DNA from: Dryas octopetala
Lineage: Eukaryota; Streptophyta; Magnoliopsida; Rosales; Rosaceae
Length of the DNA stretch: 64,000 nt
Reading direction: 5' to 3'
Assembly: GCA_963921425.1 (NCBI GenBank)
Contig: OY992835.1
Location: 16,926,001-16,990,000, forward strand
Made by a program: the position numbers and the translations under genes. This document shows positions 23,076 to 35,152 of this stretch, piece by piece. The notes beneath the pieces were generated by a model. It was not told the DNA's origin and did no database searches. It saw only the letters and a list, made by a program, of their open reading frames with translations. Within the stretch, counting starts at the first letter, position 1, and each line of letters starts with the position of its first letter.

Positions 23076-24762
23076 TCAATCATCTACTTCATCATCATCT
23101 TCAACAAATTCCTCCTCCTCTTCATCAGTCTCTTCTAGTTCTTCTTCTTCCAAGTCATCCTCACCAACAATGAAGCCTCCAAGAGTTTCATCTTCTTCGT
23201 CTTCATTTTCAATGCCCTCTTCATCCACACCAGTAGTCTTCTTCTGCCCAGAACTTTTACCACCTTTTGTATCCTTCTGAGGTTTGTTACCACCCTTTGA
23301 TCTTGTAGAATATTTTGGCCTATTTACCTTTCTCAATTTTGCAACAAGCTCTTGATCAGCTTCACTCTCCCCCGTCCACTCATCATCCTCATTTTCTTCG
23401 CCTATTTTCCTCTTTCTCCTCCCACCCCACCTTTCTTTCCTCTTAAATTCATCATCATCATGGTCGTCAACTTCTTTTCCAGGTTCCTCAAGGAACCAGT
23501 TCCAGTTCTTTACATCACGGATCATTTGCCTGGGATAGTGATCAAACTCATGCCCCATTACAACAAAGCCAAACTCTGCATTCCCAAAACAGTGTATCAT
23601 TAGCATTATGATTCACAAGCATAATTGGTAAATCTGGCTACCATATGTAAAAAAGAAGAAAAACCAGGAAGAAATGTGCATAATAAATAATTTTTTTATT
23701 CTAAAACAACTCAAAATTTTCTACGTGCACAAAAGCACTGCCTCAAATCTAGAACTTAGCTGCTATGAAGGAAAAAAGCTACACAAAAAGTAGTCTACAG
23801 CATATATTATAGAATTGTGAGTCACGCTAACATTAACAAGGTTCACCAAGAAGTCTGAAGAATCAAAACAGGTTTGTCAGGCTCTATTCTTACCTCAAAT
23901 TTTTTACTACACATCCAGTGCCTTAAACCCAGAACAACATCCCCAACCTTTTTGATAACTTGGTTTTTACATATTTTCTATACATAAACACCAAACATTC
24001 CCAAAACACTACCAATTCACAAAATTCAACATATCATCTTTTGCTTCTATCATTTTTCTTTAATTTCTCAGCAAACAGAAAGAGGCACTAAAGCAGTCCC
24101 TAAAAGCAATTTCAAGTTTTCAACACCCATAAATTCCGGTCATTCACCCATTCTCACAAACAAAAACGCAACCCAAAAACAAAAAAACAAAAAAAAAAAA
24201 GGAATGAAAGAGAAAGTGAGAAAAAAAAGTAACCAAAACATTCAAGGTATCATTTTTCACCATTTCCTCAACTTTCCCAGAAAACAAACAAGAGCATGAA
24301 GCAATTTAGAGCCAAACCTTTAACGGGATCAATGCCTGAAACATCGAGACCTTCCAATTCAGACCCACTTGGCAAACTCTCAGCCAGCTCACTCTCACTC
24401 TCCAAAACCCTCTTCTCTCCCTCTTCAACCCCAACATTTCTCACACTAAACCAAATGGGTCTCTTCCCAGAAACACAGAACCAATCACCGGCCGCCACCT
24501 CACCCTTCTCCGACCTCCTGAAAACCCTAATAACTTGCCCTCCATCTTTTTGGCTCCTCCGGACCCATATGGGGTTCTTCCCCACAACCTCAAATGAAAC
24601 GCCGGGCTCTGTTTGGGTCGCGCTTTTGGGTTCAAATTCGAACAAAACGTGACGACGAGACACTGTCCGGTCGTTGGCGGTGAACCCATTTCCTCTTCCA
24701 AACACGGCCTTATGGCCCTTCTCTAGTACAAGTTTTGAGAGGCCTTCACCTTCGATTTCCAT
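23076..24762 (-). CDS. FHA-domain nuclear protein with acidic tail
   Basis: Two exons, 24318-24762 and 23076-23575, give 314 residues around a 742-bp intron. The N-terminus is a forkhead-associated domain, a phosphothreonine-binding module: GHKAVFGRGNGFTANDRTVSRRHVLFEF carries the conserved GR, SRRH motif (about residues 20-43), followed by FEVVGKNPIWVRR and GDWFCVSGKRPIWFSVR. The second exon has a conserved EFGFVVMGHEFDHYP segment, a basic stretch (RRKRKIGEEN), LVAKLRKVNRPKYSTRSK, and ends in a run of Asp/Glu. The start is the ATG at 24762, giving MEIEGEGLSKL; an upstream in-frame GTG is ignored. A plant relative is AT3G02400. The ligand and role are unknown; a chromatin or DNA-repair scaffold is a guess from the domain only. 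Confidence 0.85.
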
Positions 24763-24884
24763 AGCCAGAGTAGGAAGTAGGAACTTTACACTGTCTCTCC
24801 ATTTGCCCTCGTCTTTCACTAGTCCGACCACACGTGCTATGCACGTGGTATAATTATAAAGTTTTTTTTTTTTTTACAAAGCTC

Positions 24885-25150
24885 AGGACTCGTTTGGCAT
24901 TATTTCTTAGAAGCGTTTATAATTAATATCGCTTGTTTGAAGCGCTTCTGCTCATAAACACATATAAGTTTTTATAAAAAATTCAAGTGTTTCATGCAAA
25001 AGCACTTGGAAGTGCTTCTCAAAAAACCACTTAAAAGCGCTTTAATAATCTAGAAACACTTTTATTTATTTCTGTCAAACGCAATCAAAAACGTTTTTAT
25101 TAATTTGAAAACGTTTTTACCAATTTTAAAAGTAGTGTCAAACGAGTCCT
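24885..25150. mobile_element. hAT-like MITE with AGGACTCGTTTGGCA ends
   Basis: The left end AGGACTCGTTTGGCA and the reverse complement of the right end AGGACTCGTTTGACA match at 14 of 15. The inside is rich in AAGCGCTTTT words. I could not identify a clean target duplication. Confidence 0.6.
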
Positions 25151-25217
25151 TAATTTTCTTGGGCTAAATTACAAAAATTGTACATAAAAAAAATGTTATT
25201 TCTAACAAGTATTATAA

Positions 25218-25470
25218 CATGTTTGGCATTGATTCTTAGAAGCCCTTTTACTTAATAGCGTTTTTATTAGAAGCGCTTTTGTTAAGAAGCACAAATATAT
25301 TACTATAAAAATTTCTAAGTAATTCATGCAAAAGTATTTAGAAGTGTTTCATGAGCCGGGTGTTTTTCAAAAAATCTCTTAAAAGCGCTTTTATAACCTA
25401 AAAATACTTATATTACTTTTTATTAAACGCTACTAAAAGCGTTTTTGATAATTCTACAAAAGTGTCAAAC
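25218..25470. mobile_element. Second, diverged copy of the AAGCGCTTTT MITE
   Basis: It has the same internal order as 24885-25150: TTTGGCATTGATTCTTAGAA, then AGAAGCGCTTTTGTTAAGAA, TTCATGCAAAAGTATTTAGA, CTTAAAAGCGCTTTTATAA, and ends in AAAAGTGTCAAACAA. The outer ends are eroded. Confidence 0.6.
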
Positions 25471-25841
25471 AAAAATATTAACATAAAAAAGTATAAATAA
25501 TTGATCTTTATGCAGTTTTGATGTTACAAATATGTCTCCTACTAGTCCTACCCCTGTGAAATCGCATTGTCATCTAGATAGTACCATTTATTAAACCAAA
25601 TGGTCATTTGTATATGACAAACATTTTTACTTAATATTTATACGAATAAAATTTGTCTTCCTTCATTTCTTGATTTCATACTTTACAAATTTTTATAGGA
25701 TTAGAATTATTTTTTCTTTGGTTTTGCTAGCATTTGAATTTAGTGAATTTCACTCAATATGGCATATAATGCACCTAGTCAATAAATAAGAGGGTTTTAG
25801 CCATAAGTTTATAATTTATTAAATAGATGTTTAAGACTTTT

Positions 25842-26236
25842 TTATATTTTATCCATCTAAATTTTGGACTCAATCTCACTTTACTACTTAAAAAACTAAT
25901 TGTATTAATTTACCAATATGAATTAAAAATTTGTTGCAATGTATCACCTCTGGCTAATTTTGTCTAAAATTTTGTTAAAAATAAGAGTATTTTGGTCTTT
26001 TTCAAGTTCCTATTGTTAGAAAAAAATGATTTTTTTTATACTTTACTTGCTTTGATAAAATAAAAAACTGAATCGAAAATACCAAAATACTCTTATTTTT
26101 AACAAAAACTTAGACAAAATGAGCAAGAGGTAGTATATTGCAATAAATTTGTAATTTAGGTAGTAAATTGACACATATTTTTTTTAAGTGGTGAAGTGAG
26201 ATTAAGCTCAAAGTTTAAATGAATAAAATGTAATAA
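25842..26236. mobile_element. Foldback element with arms of about 160 bp
   Basis: The left arm TATATTTTATCCATCTAAAT... and the reverse complement of the right arm match for about 160 bp, including AATCTCACTT, TTGTTAAAAATAAGAGTATT and TTTGGT; the two arms meet at a short loop near 26030. There is no coding capacity, as expected of a MITE. Confidence 0.7.
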
Positions 26237-26470
26237 AACCAATATTTAATTCTAATAATTACACGATTAATAAACGAGTCGAGTTAATATCAACGCGAAA
26301 CACAGAACATTGACATGTACAACACGACACGTTAAATTGTCGTTTGGTGGTAACGTAACACAAATGACATAGAGCACGACTCCGTAATTATCACCGTTGG
26401 ATGGTCTTCCCCACACTACGACACGTCGACACCATCTCACTCAAGTCTCGGAAAAGATAAGGAAAACGAC

Positions 26471-27447
26471 TCTGGTTTCATGCTCATCTTCAAGCATCTG
26501 TGAAACCAGACGACACATCCATCATCGTCGTTTTCTGGGTTTCCCCGGCTTCTTCCTCGTCTTTGAGGATTTCTGATCCTTTTCACAAACCCTAGTTTCG
26601 GCACACAGTTAATTTCAGGTCAGTCTGTTTTGTGCTGTAAATCATGTTTCCAATTTCCTATATTTCCTGAGAATATGTGCGAAGTTTTGCTTATTTTTTT
26701 CATGAAAGCAAGAAGCTTTGCCCTTTTTTGGCTAAAAAGTACTTGGGGTTGTTGAGTTTGAAGTCAATGATAATCTGGGTAGATTTTTTCTTATGGGTAG
26801 GGTTCTCAATTTTCTAACTTTTTTTTTTTTTTCAAAATTTTAGAATTCATTTAAAGACATGGGCTTTGGATGCTTTGAAAGTAATACTCTGTTTGTTTGA
26901 AGCAAATTTCTTTGTTTTGTTTATGGAAGTCCTATCATATTTGGTGTCTTCAAGGAACACAACTTATCATAGAAGGCTTTCTTCTTAATTTCCAGTGAAG
27001 GGCTTCTGTTTTATAGCAAAAAAATAATTTAAAAGAAATTATTAGTGATTGTTTACATCTTTGTGTCCAAGTAACCGTATTTATCTTTTAATTGAAGTTT
27101 AATCTTGGCTCCATTTGAGTGTGTAACTCCAGCTGATGCAAGCCCCTTAGCCGAGCAATCTTTTATCTTCTGATAAATGACTTTGCCCAGCAACTTTAAT
27201 TATTGTAGTTTAAAAGAGAAAAAAGGAAGAAAAAAGAGGGACAAAAAAACCTTGGGCAAGCAACCCCAACTCAAGCCACAAAGTTAACTTTGAACTCATT
27301 TATAGTAGTTTAGTTGCTACCCTTTCAATTGCATTTTTTTTTTCTACACCGCACTGAATTTATTATTGTTAAATATGGTTATTGGCGTAACTTATGGGAT
27401 ATAATTCTTATGTTTCCCTTTCTTGAATTTAGGATTGTTGACTCAAA
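26471..27447 (+). promoter_or_regulatory. 5' untranslated exon and leader intron of the MAIN-like gene
   Basis: A leader exon ends at 26618 (AATTTCAG|GT donor) and the next exon starts at 27433 (TTGAATTTAG acceptor), 15 bases before the ATG. The 814-bp leader intron is T-rich with plant-typical ends. It is inferred from splice-site quality only. Confidence 0.55.
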
Positions 27448-29334
27448 ATGGAGTCGCATATAGATCCTGGACCAATTGACAAGTCTGTACTTTATGATCA
27501 AGATAATCATGTCTCTTCAGCAATTTGGGATGGACAGGTTAGACGACAATTTTTGTCATTAATCCCTTCTAGAACTTGTTTTTTTTCCCTGTAGTTTGAA
27601 TAATCATATGTAGCGATAACTCAATCAAGACTTTATAGGAGCGTGGTGTGCTTAGATGTCATGAACACACTTCAATGCTTGAACAATGGAGACTCACACC
27701 TAAACAAATTGAGTTGGTTGAGAAAGCCGGATTTCAGTACTTCAGATCAATTCCGACGATTATTCTTGACAATTCACTCATCTCGGCACTTGTTGAGAGG
27801 TGGAGGAGGGAAACAAATACATTTCATTTGCCTGTTGGAGAAATGACTATAACACTTGAAGATGTTGCACTTATACTTGGGCTACCAATTGATGGAAATC
27901 CTGTTATAGGTGTAACAGTGAAGACACCTGGCTCGGTATGTGAAGACCTACTTGGGAAAGCACCAAAGGACCTAAATGGGGGAATGTTGAAGCTAAATTG
28001 GTTGAGAGATTGCTTTTCTAAATGTCCTGAAGATGCACCAGTTGAAGAGATTGAGCGCCATACACGTGCTTATCTCCTATATCTTGTGGGTTGTACAATA
28101 TTTTCCACAACTACTGGGAATAAAGTCTCTGTTACTTTTCTTCCATTGTTTGAAAAGTTTGATGAAGCTGGAAGTTTTGCATGGGGGGCAGCAGCATTGG
28201 CATTCCTCTATAGAGCTCTTGGTAATGCCTCCCTTAAATCTCAAGGCACAATTAGTGGCTCTTTGACACTATTGCAGGTAACATATCTATGCCCTTTTTT
28301 TCGGTCTGGTGGGGTGTAGGAGCTATTGGCACCTCTCAATGGCTTTCAGATAAAGTATTGACTCTGGTTTTTATTATTCCTTGTAGTGTTGGAGTTATTA
28401 TCACCTGAGTGTTGGCCAACCAAACTTCAATCAAGAGCCAAACCATGGTGGTTATTTTCCATTTTCTCTTAGGTGGAAAGGAAGGTCCAGTGGATCAAGA
28501 TCGAAAACTAACATAGTTGCCTACCGCAAGGCCTTGGATTCCCTTCAACCTTCTGATGTAAGTTCAAATACATGTTTCTTGGTTGATATGATATTATTTT
28601 GCTTGGCTGATGGTGATAGCAATTGGTATGGTGTTGATATTCAGGTTAAGTGGTTTCCATACAAAGATTTGGATTCTACAGTTATACCCGAAGATATAAA
28701 AAATAACTTGATTTTACGGACATCAAAAACTATGTTGATTTGCTTTGGCAAGGCAGAAAGACACCTTCCTGATCGTTGCCTTAGACAGTTTGGCATGCTT
28801 CAACCTATCCCAGAGAATGTCCAAAAATGGGAGAGGAAGATTCCTGCACTTGATCAGGGGTTAAACTTGTCAAAGGATATGGAGGAGTTGGAGCTCAAAG
28901 GGAAAATGCGCTCAGAGATTAGGGAATGGTTAGAGCGTCGAGTCCATATTCTGGAAGGTGAGGAAGGTGTGGATGAAAGCACGTACATGGAGTGGTATGA
29001 GCAAATTACTCGTAAATTTGTGGGGAGGCCTGAATCTTTAGAATCTGAGTTTCAGAGAATAGTAAGTTTATGCATAATAAGTCTATAATGTTTAATAATC
29101 ATTAGAATTATACTTAGTTATCTTTAATTAATATCACTAAATTTGCAGGTTTCTTCTATGAAACAAATTGCAAACATAGGTGATTCGTTGTCAACCGAAA
29201 GGATGGATTCCCAAGATATGAAGCTACTTGATGAAGTTAAGAGCACAGTGCATAAATGTTTGATGGATGTTGTTGGGAATTCAAAAAAGGGCAGGTGTAA
29301 GAGTGCTGTGAAACGAAAGAGAGAGGGAGGATGA
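27448..29334 (+). CDS. MAIN: MAIN/MAIL1-type plant mobile domain protein
   Basis: Five exons give 500 residues: 27448-27537, 27639-28277, 28387-28557, 28645-29061, 29149-29334. The plant mobile domain (aminotransferase-like, PMD) covers about residues 45-390, with the hallmark LVERWRRETNTFHLPVGEM followed by TITLEDVALILGLPIDG, then RTRAYLLYLVG-like and GAAALAFLYRAL, CWSYYHLSVGQP and RHLPDRCLRQFG. The N-terminus GPIDKSVLYDQDNHVSSAIW fits Arabidopsis MAIN and MAIL1. These nuclear proteins support meristem maintenance and silence transposons; the domain is shared with Mutator/Gypsy elements from which it was probably tamed. A full set of clean introns and a basic C-terminus (KRKREGG) argue for a host gene rather than a transposon. 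Choice between MAIN and MAIL1 is uncertain. The convergent neighbour is a PP7L-type gene, a known partner family. Confidence 0.88.
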
Positions 29335-30875
29335 TCCAACCGGAAAGGATGACTAAAGTAAGCAACGGAGTTGGTTGCTGAGGATTTTCGGGCATGTTGA
29401 AAGTTTCTATTCTGATTTCTATGAGATGCAGTCTCATGGTGCAGTTGCTCTGGCTATATAATGAAATATGCACTTTGGAATCTGTGGCAAATGCGTTTAG
29501 TTGTAAAGTGGTGCTTCTGTTAGTGTAAGATTTACTCCCTTTAATAATTGCTGTATTAGTAGAATTATCATTTTATAGGTTGTAATGCTCGTTCATTTAT
29601 ATGAACAACATTTAAAAATTGCCATTAGTTAAATTCCATATTTTATTTGTAATTATTATGTCAGATGTTCGAATTTTAATGCTAAATGTTGTTGAAAAAA
29701 CAAAATCTTGACGTTGGTGAAGATTGGACCCGAAAGGAATATGATAGCAGGACTTGTTATGTAAATATAAAATAAACCCACTACTTCACCAGGAATATCA
29801 TAATTTTACTTTTACACCAAGAATCAATATTGACAAAGCCACTTGAGCAAATGCTAACCCTAGTAGATGTAAATAAATCAATATTCAATACAATAACCAT
29901 AAATCATTTAAAAACAGTTTGTAAGCTAGTATTAGGCTTTTCTAAGCACATTTGGACCATTACAAATAAAATAAAAAAGGATTTCAGAGCCATCACAATC
30001 TTCAACACTGCCTGCTAAAGTTTCGGGCAATCAATTCATCATTGGACTGAACATCCTCCGAGAGTAACCAATTTGACTAAGATTTAAAGGGTCTTTAAAA
30101 TGAGTTTTGTTGTTGCAGGAGACTTCAATGGGCATTATCCCAAATTCCCAGTATAGCATGAACTGTGAAGGATTTCCAATTCGAGATCTTTCAAGCACTT
30201 CACAAGGAGCAATGATCAGAGTAACTGCTTGCATACCATAGAACAGTATTAGTCACTGGCTTACTGCCTGGATCAGCTGAGGCAAACTCCAATCCCCACA
30301 ACCTCCACTAGCTTCTTCATTAAACAAACAGTTGACAGTTGAACCAAGTGCGCCTTTTTGGCACCATCGGTATCTCCACATGGAGAAAAACAACTTTTTC
30401 ATGCTATAGCTCATTTGCCACCTAATCACTTGGCTCAATCTACTACTAGAAGATGATAATTGCTAATTAGGCTGAATAATATTTCCATTTAGCTGTGGGT
30501 ATTTTATACGGGATACAAATACCAAATATGGTAAGTCAACTATAGAATTAAACTAATTGATAACTAATTACAGCTAATATACGCTAACTATGATATACCT
30601 TTGAACCAGCAAGTCTTGCTTGATCTCAGCCATATAATATGTGCTTTTAGTAACTCTGACAGATAGCCACAAAATTGCTTTGGGAACCTCCTTCCAAAGT
30701 TAAGACTTCTGAAGACTATTCCCACATGTTGCGAACCAATCATATCCGTACATCCATATCTTGTTTCTGTGCATTCTCTTTCAGAAAGAATACGGGATAT
30801 ATACAAGCTGTTGTCCCAGACACCGAGGCATCATTAACAATGTTTGTTCTCTTTAGTGATTCATATCATTTGTGT
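29335..30875. other. Convergent spacer between MAIN-like and PP7L-like genes
   Basis: It contains both 3' untranslated regions. On the minus strand 30031-30440 has open stretches reading SRIGNPSQFMLYWEFG and EEASGGCGDWSLPQL, which look more protein-like than their surroundings but match nothing I recognise; they may be an old pseudogene or an alternative 3' part of the PP7L transcript. No other feature is seen. Confidence 0.4.
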
Positions 30876-33800
30876 CTACTCCTCTGGCTTCAAGTCGACC
30901 TCATCCTGTTGCATCCCCTTTTGATGCCGAGATCTCTTTTGCATGGCTGACTCATGGGCCCCATTCTCAACCTCCTGCTTGATAAAATCATGTCAATTTA
31001 CAAGTGAAAGAAGCACAAAGAATCAAATGAAGCTGACTCACCCTTGTTGAAATCATATGCTTCAGCCCAGCAATAAGCTCCAAGAAATACTTGTAAGCAG
31101 CTTTATGAGGCTCCTGCACGAAAACTCAATTTTAGACCTCTGCTAATAAAGAAAGAATTGCAACCTGAAAGATCCACCACCTGTAAGTCTGAAGGCAGAG
31201 GCAACCCTTCCACCGCAGGAGCCTTTGGAACTTGGACAAGTTGGGTGCCGCCTGCATCATCCGCCAACAAAACACTCCAAGAAGGGGGATTAGACATGCC
31301 CAATACCTCGAAGTCAACCTCAGAACTAATCCCAGGTGGAATAGATGTTTGAGACAAAGCGGTGGCACCAGTTGCAGACTGCTGAGGCAGTATAATAAAG
31401 GCAAATAGAGGCTCAATTTGTTAGACTTGATTTTAAGCAATGGAAAACTGTTCTAGAACTAAGGAGGATGATGAAGAACTTCTATGCCACAAGGTCGCAA
31501 GAAACATATATCAGTAAAAATGCACTTGAGATGGTTGATAAACTCTAAAAATGGTAGGACAATACATGAGAATATAATATAATATTTGACAATTAACTAT
31601 CAATGGTGCAATCATACACGTCCCTCATGATATCTCTACATATAAAAAGGGCAAATGGAATAAAATTATGTGAACCATCAACAGCATACAATACGAAGAA
31701 TCACAGTCCAGAAACATGTCTTGATCGCAATAACATATTCTTCATGTGGAAAAGAAAAGAAATAAGAAAAAATGAGAGCAAAGTTTCCATGAGCTATAAC
31801 CAACTTACAACTGATGCCAAGTCTGGTTCACCAACAATGGCCAAAGCTTTGTCACCATCAGCAACACAAGGATCTACCTGTTAAAAAGATCATCAAGTCT
31901 TTTTAGAAAGAGAACAAAGCATTAATCAGATATATTCATTCAGAAACAATATGCACAAAAGTAAGGAAGCCTTTTGGCTTTTCAAAAGCTTTCTTGCTCA
32001 TCACCCACTCATGTGCCCAATGCACATGTTCTAAGCATGAAAGGTCAACCACTTGAAAAAAGCAAGCCTCCTTAATCTTAAGTGACATAAATGTCCTTGT
32101 ATGATATAGATCTTTACCTTTAAGAATCCCCATGCATTATGATGTTAATAAAACCAGATGCTATCTTAGTGTTCTCTAATATTAATCTATTGTCCATGAT
32201 TTTTCCTTTTCTCCCTCACAAAATAAATAAAAACTGTCCTGGAATAATATGTTAAAAAATGGTTTGACCCGTACCTTTGGCCTTCCTACAGCCTTGAATG
32301 AGTGGAACGAAGGACTTTCAAAATTAGGAGGCTTCAATACAGCATAGACTCCTTCATTGTTATACCTCTTCTCACCAAACTGCATATTAGACAATCAATT
32401 ACTAAGGTCTAAAAGTTCTGCAGTTTATTCAAAAATCAAGTAATTGCTAGGTTAATGGCGAGAAAAAAAAAGCTGTAATCAGTAAAACATAATTGAAAGT
32501 TGCATAGACAATGTAAAACTAAAACATGTTAACCATTGGAATGAAGGTACTTAAAAATATAAATATATATATATATAAGATACACCGAGGAACCCTAACC
32601 TGTGGGTAATCCGCAGCACTAAACAGAGTATATAGCTTCCCCCATTCTCCAACATGATCCACACTGTAACCACTTAGCATGTCACCAAATTCATCTTGAT
32701 CTGCCCTTACATCTGGGCCTTCATGTGATCTTATGATCAACTATAGCAATAAAGGTAAAATATCAAATCTTAAATGACAACCTATGAAAGGGGCAGGTGA
32801 TATTTTCCCAAAATGACGCAAAGGAGCAAGTGATATTTTCCAGACTTACCTTTAAGTTGGATTGTTTTAGAAAAGCCTCAGTACAGTCGGGACCCCACCA
32901 AAGACCTCGGTCTCGATATGTTTTTTCAACTAGACCATCTTCCTTTGATGGATCTGACCATAGCACGTCAGTCAGTAATATATTTGGACCTTCATCTGGA
33001 GCATCTATAAGAGATCTTTGAACCTTAGATAAATCTTCTAAAGAGCCTAGTTCCAGCCTTTCTTCCCTCTTTCTTTTAGACCTTCTCAAAGGGGCAACAC
33101 GCAAGCTCCGAAAAAGACCTCCATGAGTAGTATATACACAATTGGCTATGACTGAAGCCAGAGGGAGTTCTTTAAAGCAGTCGAGGAATTTATTATAGAC
33201 GTATTCACCTTGATCGCCGAATTTGGTCTTGACCTCCTCCTCAAAACCATAAACAGATGTGCAATATTTAGACTCATGGTTCCCACGAAGTAGATATACT
33301 CTACAAGGCATCAATACCTAAATGTAAAGAAAATACATATATATTAAACATAAAATTATCAGTGCCTACCAAAAAAATCATGCACCCGATATCCATGAGA
33401 ATTATCCACATATTGAAAATAAAACTATCTTTTGCTTAATTATTGTCCAAGAGTAGGTGCACTTAGATTCTTCAAGATCCCAAATAAACATTGCAATGCA
33501 ATTTGTTTGAGGGCCATATAACCGAAAAAAATCAAAAGCATTAGCATGCAACTTGGCCAGCACAGCAGGCACACGAACTTATAACAGGTCATATATTTTT
33601 TCTAAGTTTCTTTAACAGGTCAAGTCAAAGATTAAAAGGAAACCAATAAATTTACAATTACGACTATCTTCGTGTTACCTTCCAAGCCAACAAGACCAGA
33701 AACACATCCAAGCCCCATGCTCCTCCATTGACATAATTTCCATTAAAAACATAAAATTGGTTGTCAGATGGCAACCCAGCATGTTCAAAGAGATTGAGTA

Positions 33801-35152
33801 AATCAGCAAGCTGTCCACGAATGTCGCCAATTACAACAACTCTTGAATCCTCTCCATGGCAATCAACTTCCACACAGTTTGGCTCCTTGCATAGGATACT
33901 TGAAGCAGTATCAATCAATTTATCCACAACAGAAACTGACATCACAGTTCGAAAATTGATTGGCGAGTCGCTCTTTAAGGACTGTTCAAGAGCAGACATC
34001 ATGCCCTGAACCCACTCTAAGGTTATCCTGTCATCCAAAGGCCACGAAAGAAAGTGCTGAAGGGTTGAAGGTGACAAAGGTTTATGCACATCAGTTTGAA
34101 AATCTTCATTTTCGAACTCTGCTACCACCACGAGGCAGTCATCTTCAAACATCAACCCCTCTACCCGTCCAATCTGCTCCTCATGCCCAGAATCAGTTGT
34201 CCTCTCAATTCGTCGCACCTCATTCTGACCATATTCATCTCTGGAAACTGTTTCCTCCTTTGCACGGTTATCTTCAACAATTGTCCACTCTGCCCCTGCT
34301 CCTCCAATTTGGGCATTCCCATTGCAAGCGTGTGTTTCCCCATCCACAAGGCTATCCCGCAGCTCACTCTGACCATCTTCATATCTTAACTCAGCTTCTA
34401 CCCCCCCACTATACACATCCTTGTCACTTGCATAATCATCAGCAATATCACCCTGCAAACTCATCAGATAAATAAACCAACCAACAACAAAAACAAGGTG
34501 AACCAACAATTCACAAATGCAAATTTGATATGGTAGCTCATAAGTCATAACCATACATACCATTTCACCAGGTTCACAACCCAGCATGGTTGTAACTCTG
34601 GGTCGCTTACAAACAATCCCCATTGCAATTTCCTTCATCCTCAACACCTTCTCCACCTCTTCCTCACCCAACCCTTCACAAGAAATCCTACCCAAAATGC
34701 TCACTACATCCCTGCATGAATCCACCTGCACCCACCACACTCCAAAAGCAACAAATCAAACTCAAACCACAACCCACAACACAACAAAAATTCACAAAAC
34801 CCAACTTACCATCTTCTCAATACTCGAAGACAAGGCCTTCTTCACATCGCTGGACGTCACCTTCTCAACCCGATTGTTCACAACTCCGCGCGCGATTTCC
34901 CTCATCATCACCAGCGAATTCACTTGCTCGTCGCTCAGGTTCTCGAAACACATAGCGTTTATGCTCTCCATGATCTTCTTGCAGTCGCTCTTCATCCTCT
35001 CTTTTCGACGGTCCATGTCTGCAACACCATGCTCGTTACTCACTAGCTTCTTCACCATGAAAATCATCAATCACACACTAATTTTGGTTTCGTAGTAGTA
35101 GTGTAATAGTAGAAGTAATATTGCCAGAATTACACTAACCTTCGCCTGGCAT
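30876..35152 (-). CDS. PP7L: PP7L-like protein phosphatase homologue, probable pseudoenzyme
   Basis: Eleven exons give 770 residues: 35140-35152, 34810-35018, 34561-34725, 33679-34452, 32850-33317, 32600-32740, 32275-32379, 31809-31877, 31181-31378, 31042-31113, 30876-30974. A helical N-terminus (1-130) and an acidic insert (130-290) precede a PP7-type metallophosphatase domain (about 310-640): [70 protein letters not shown]. Two of three PPP signatures are damaged: GDxHG reads GDIRG (about 338-342) and GDxVDRG reads GNYVNGG (367-373), while GNHE is intact. Catalysis is therefore unlikely. In Arabidopsis PP7L binds MAIN/MAIL1 and is needed for transposon silencing. The donor of exon 9 (after 31181) could alternatively lie 16 bases further on; the chosen one keeps phase. 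Confidence 0.87.

Larger units (their letters stand above)
24763..26470. other. Repeat-filled spacer between FHA gene and MAIN-like gene
   Basis: Holds three or four small elements (entries at 24885, 25218, 25842). 26258-26420 contains words such as ACGAGTCGAGTTAATATCAA and CAACACGACACGTTAAATTG that resemble a dispersed repeat also present near 51660-51860. No coding region is visible. Confidence 0.55.

Noticed and set aside
23059..23280. Serine-rich plus-strand frame
   Set aside because: It is the antisense of the Asp/Glu tail of the FHA protein.
27448..29334. Mobile-domain gene as part of a transposon
   Set aside because: No terminal repeats or transposase flank it; clean introns, a leader intron and close similarity to host MAIN/MAIL1 proteins indicate a domesticated gene.
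33960..34475. 171-residue plus-strand frame over the PP7L insert
   Set aside because: It is antisense to exon 4 of the PP7L-like gene, whose splice pattern and motifs are coherent.
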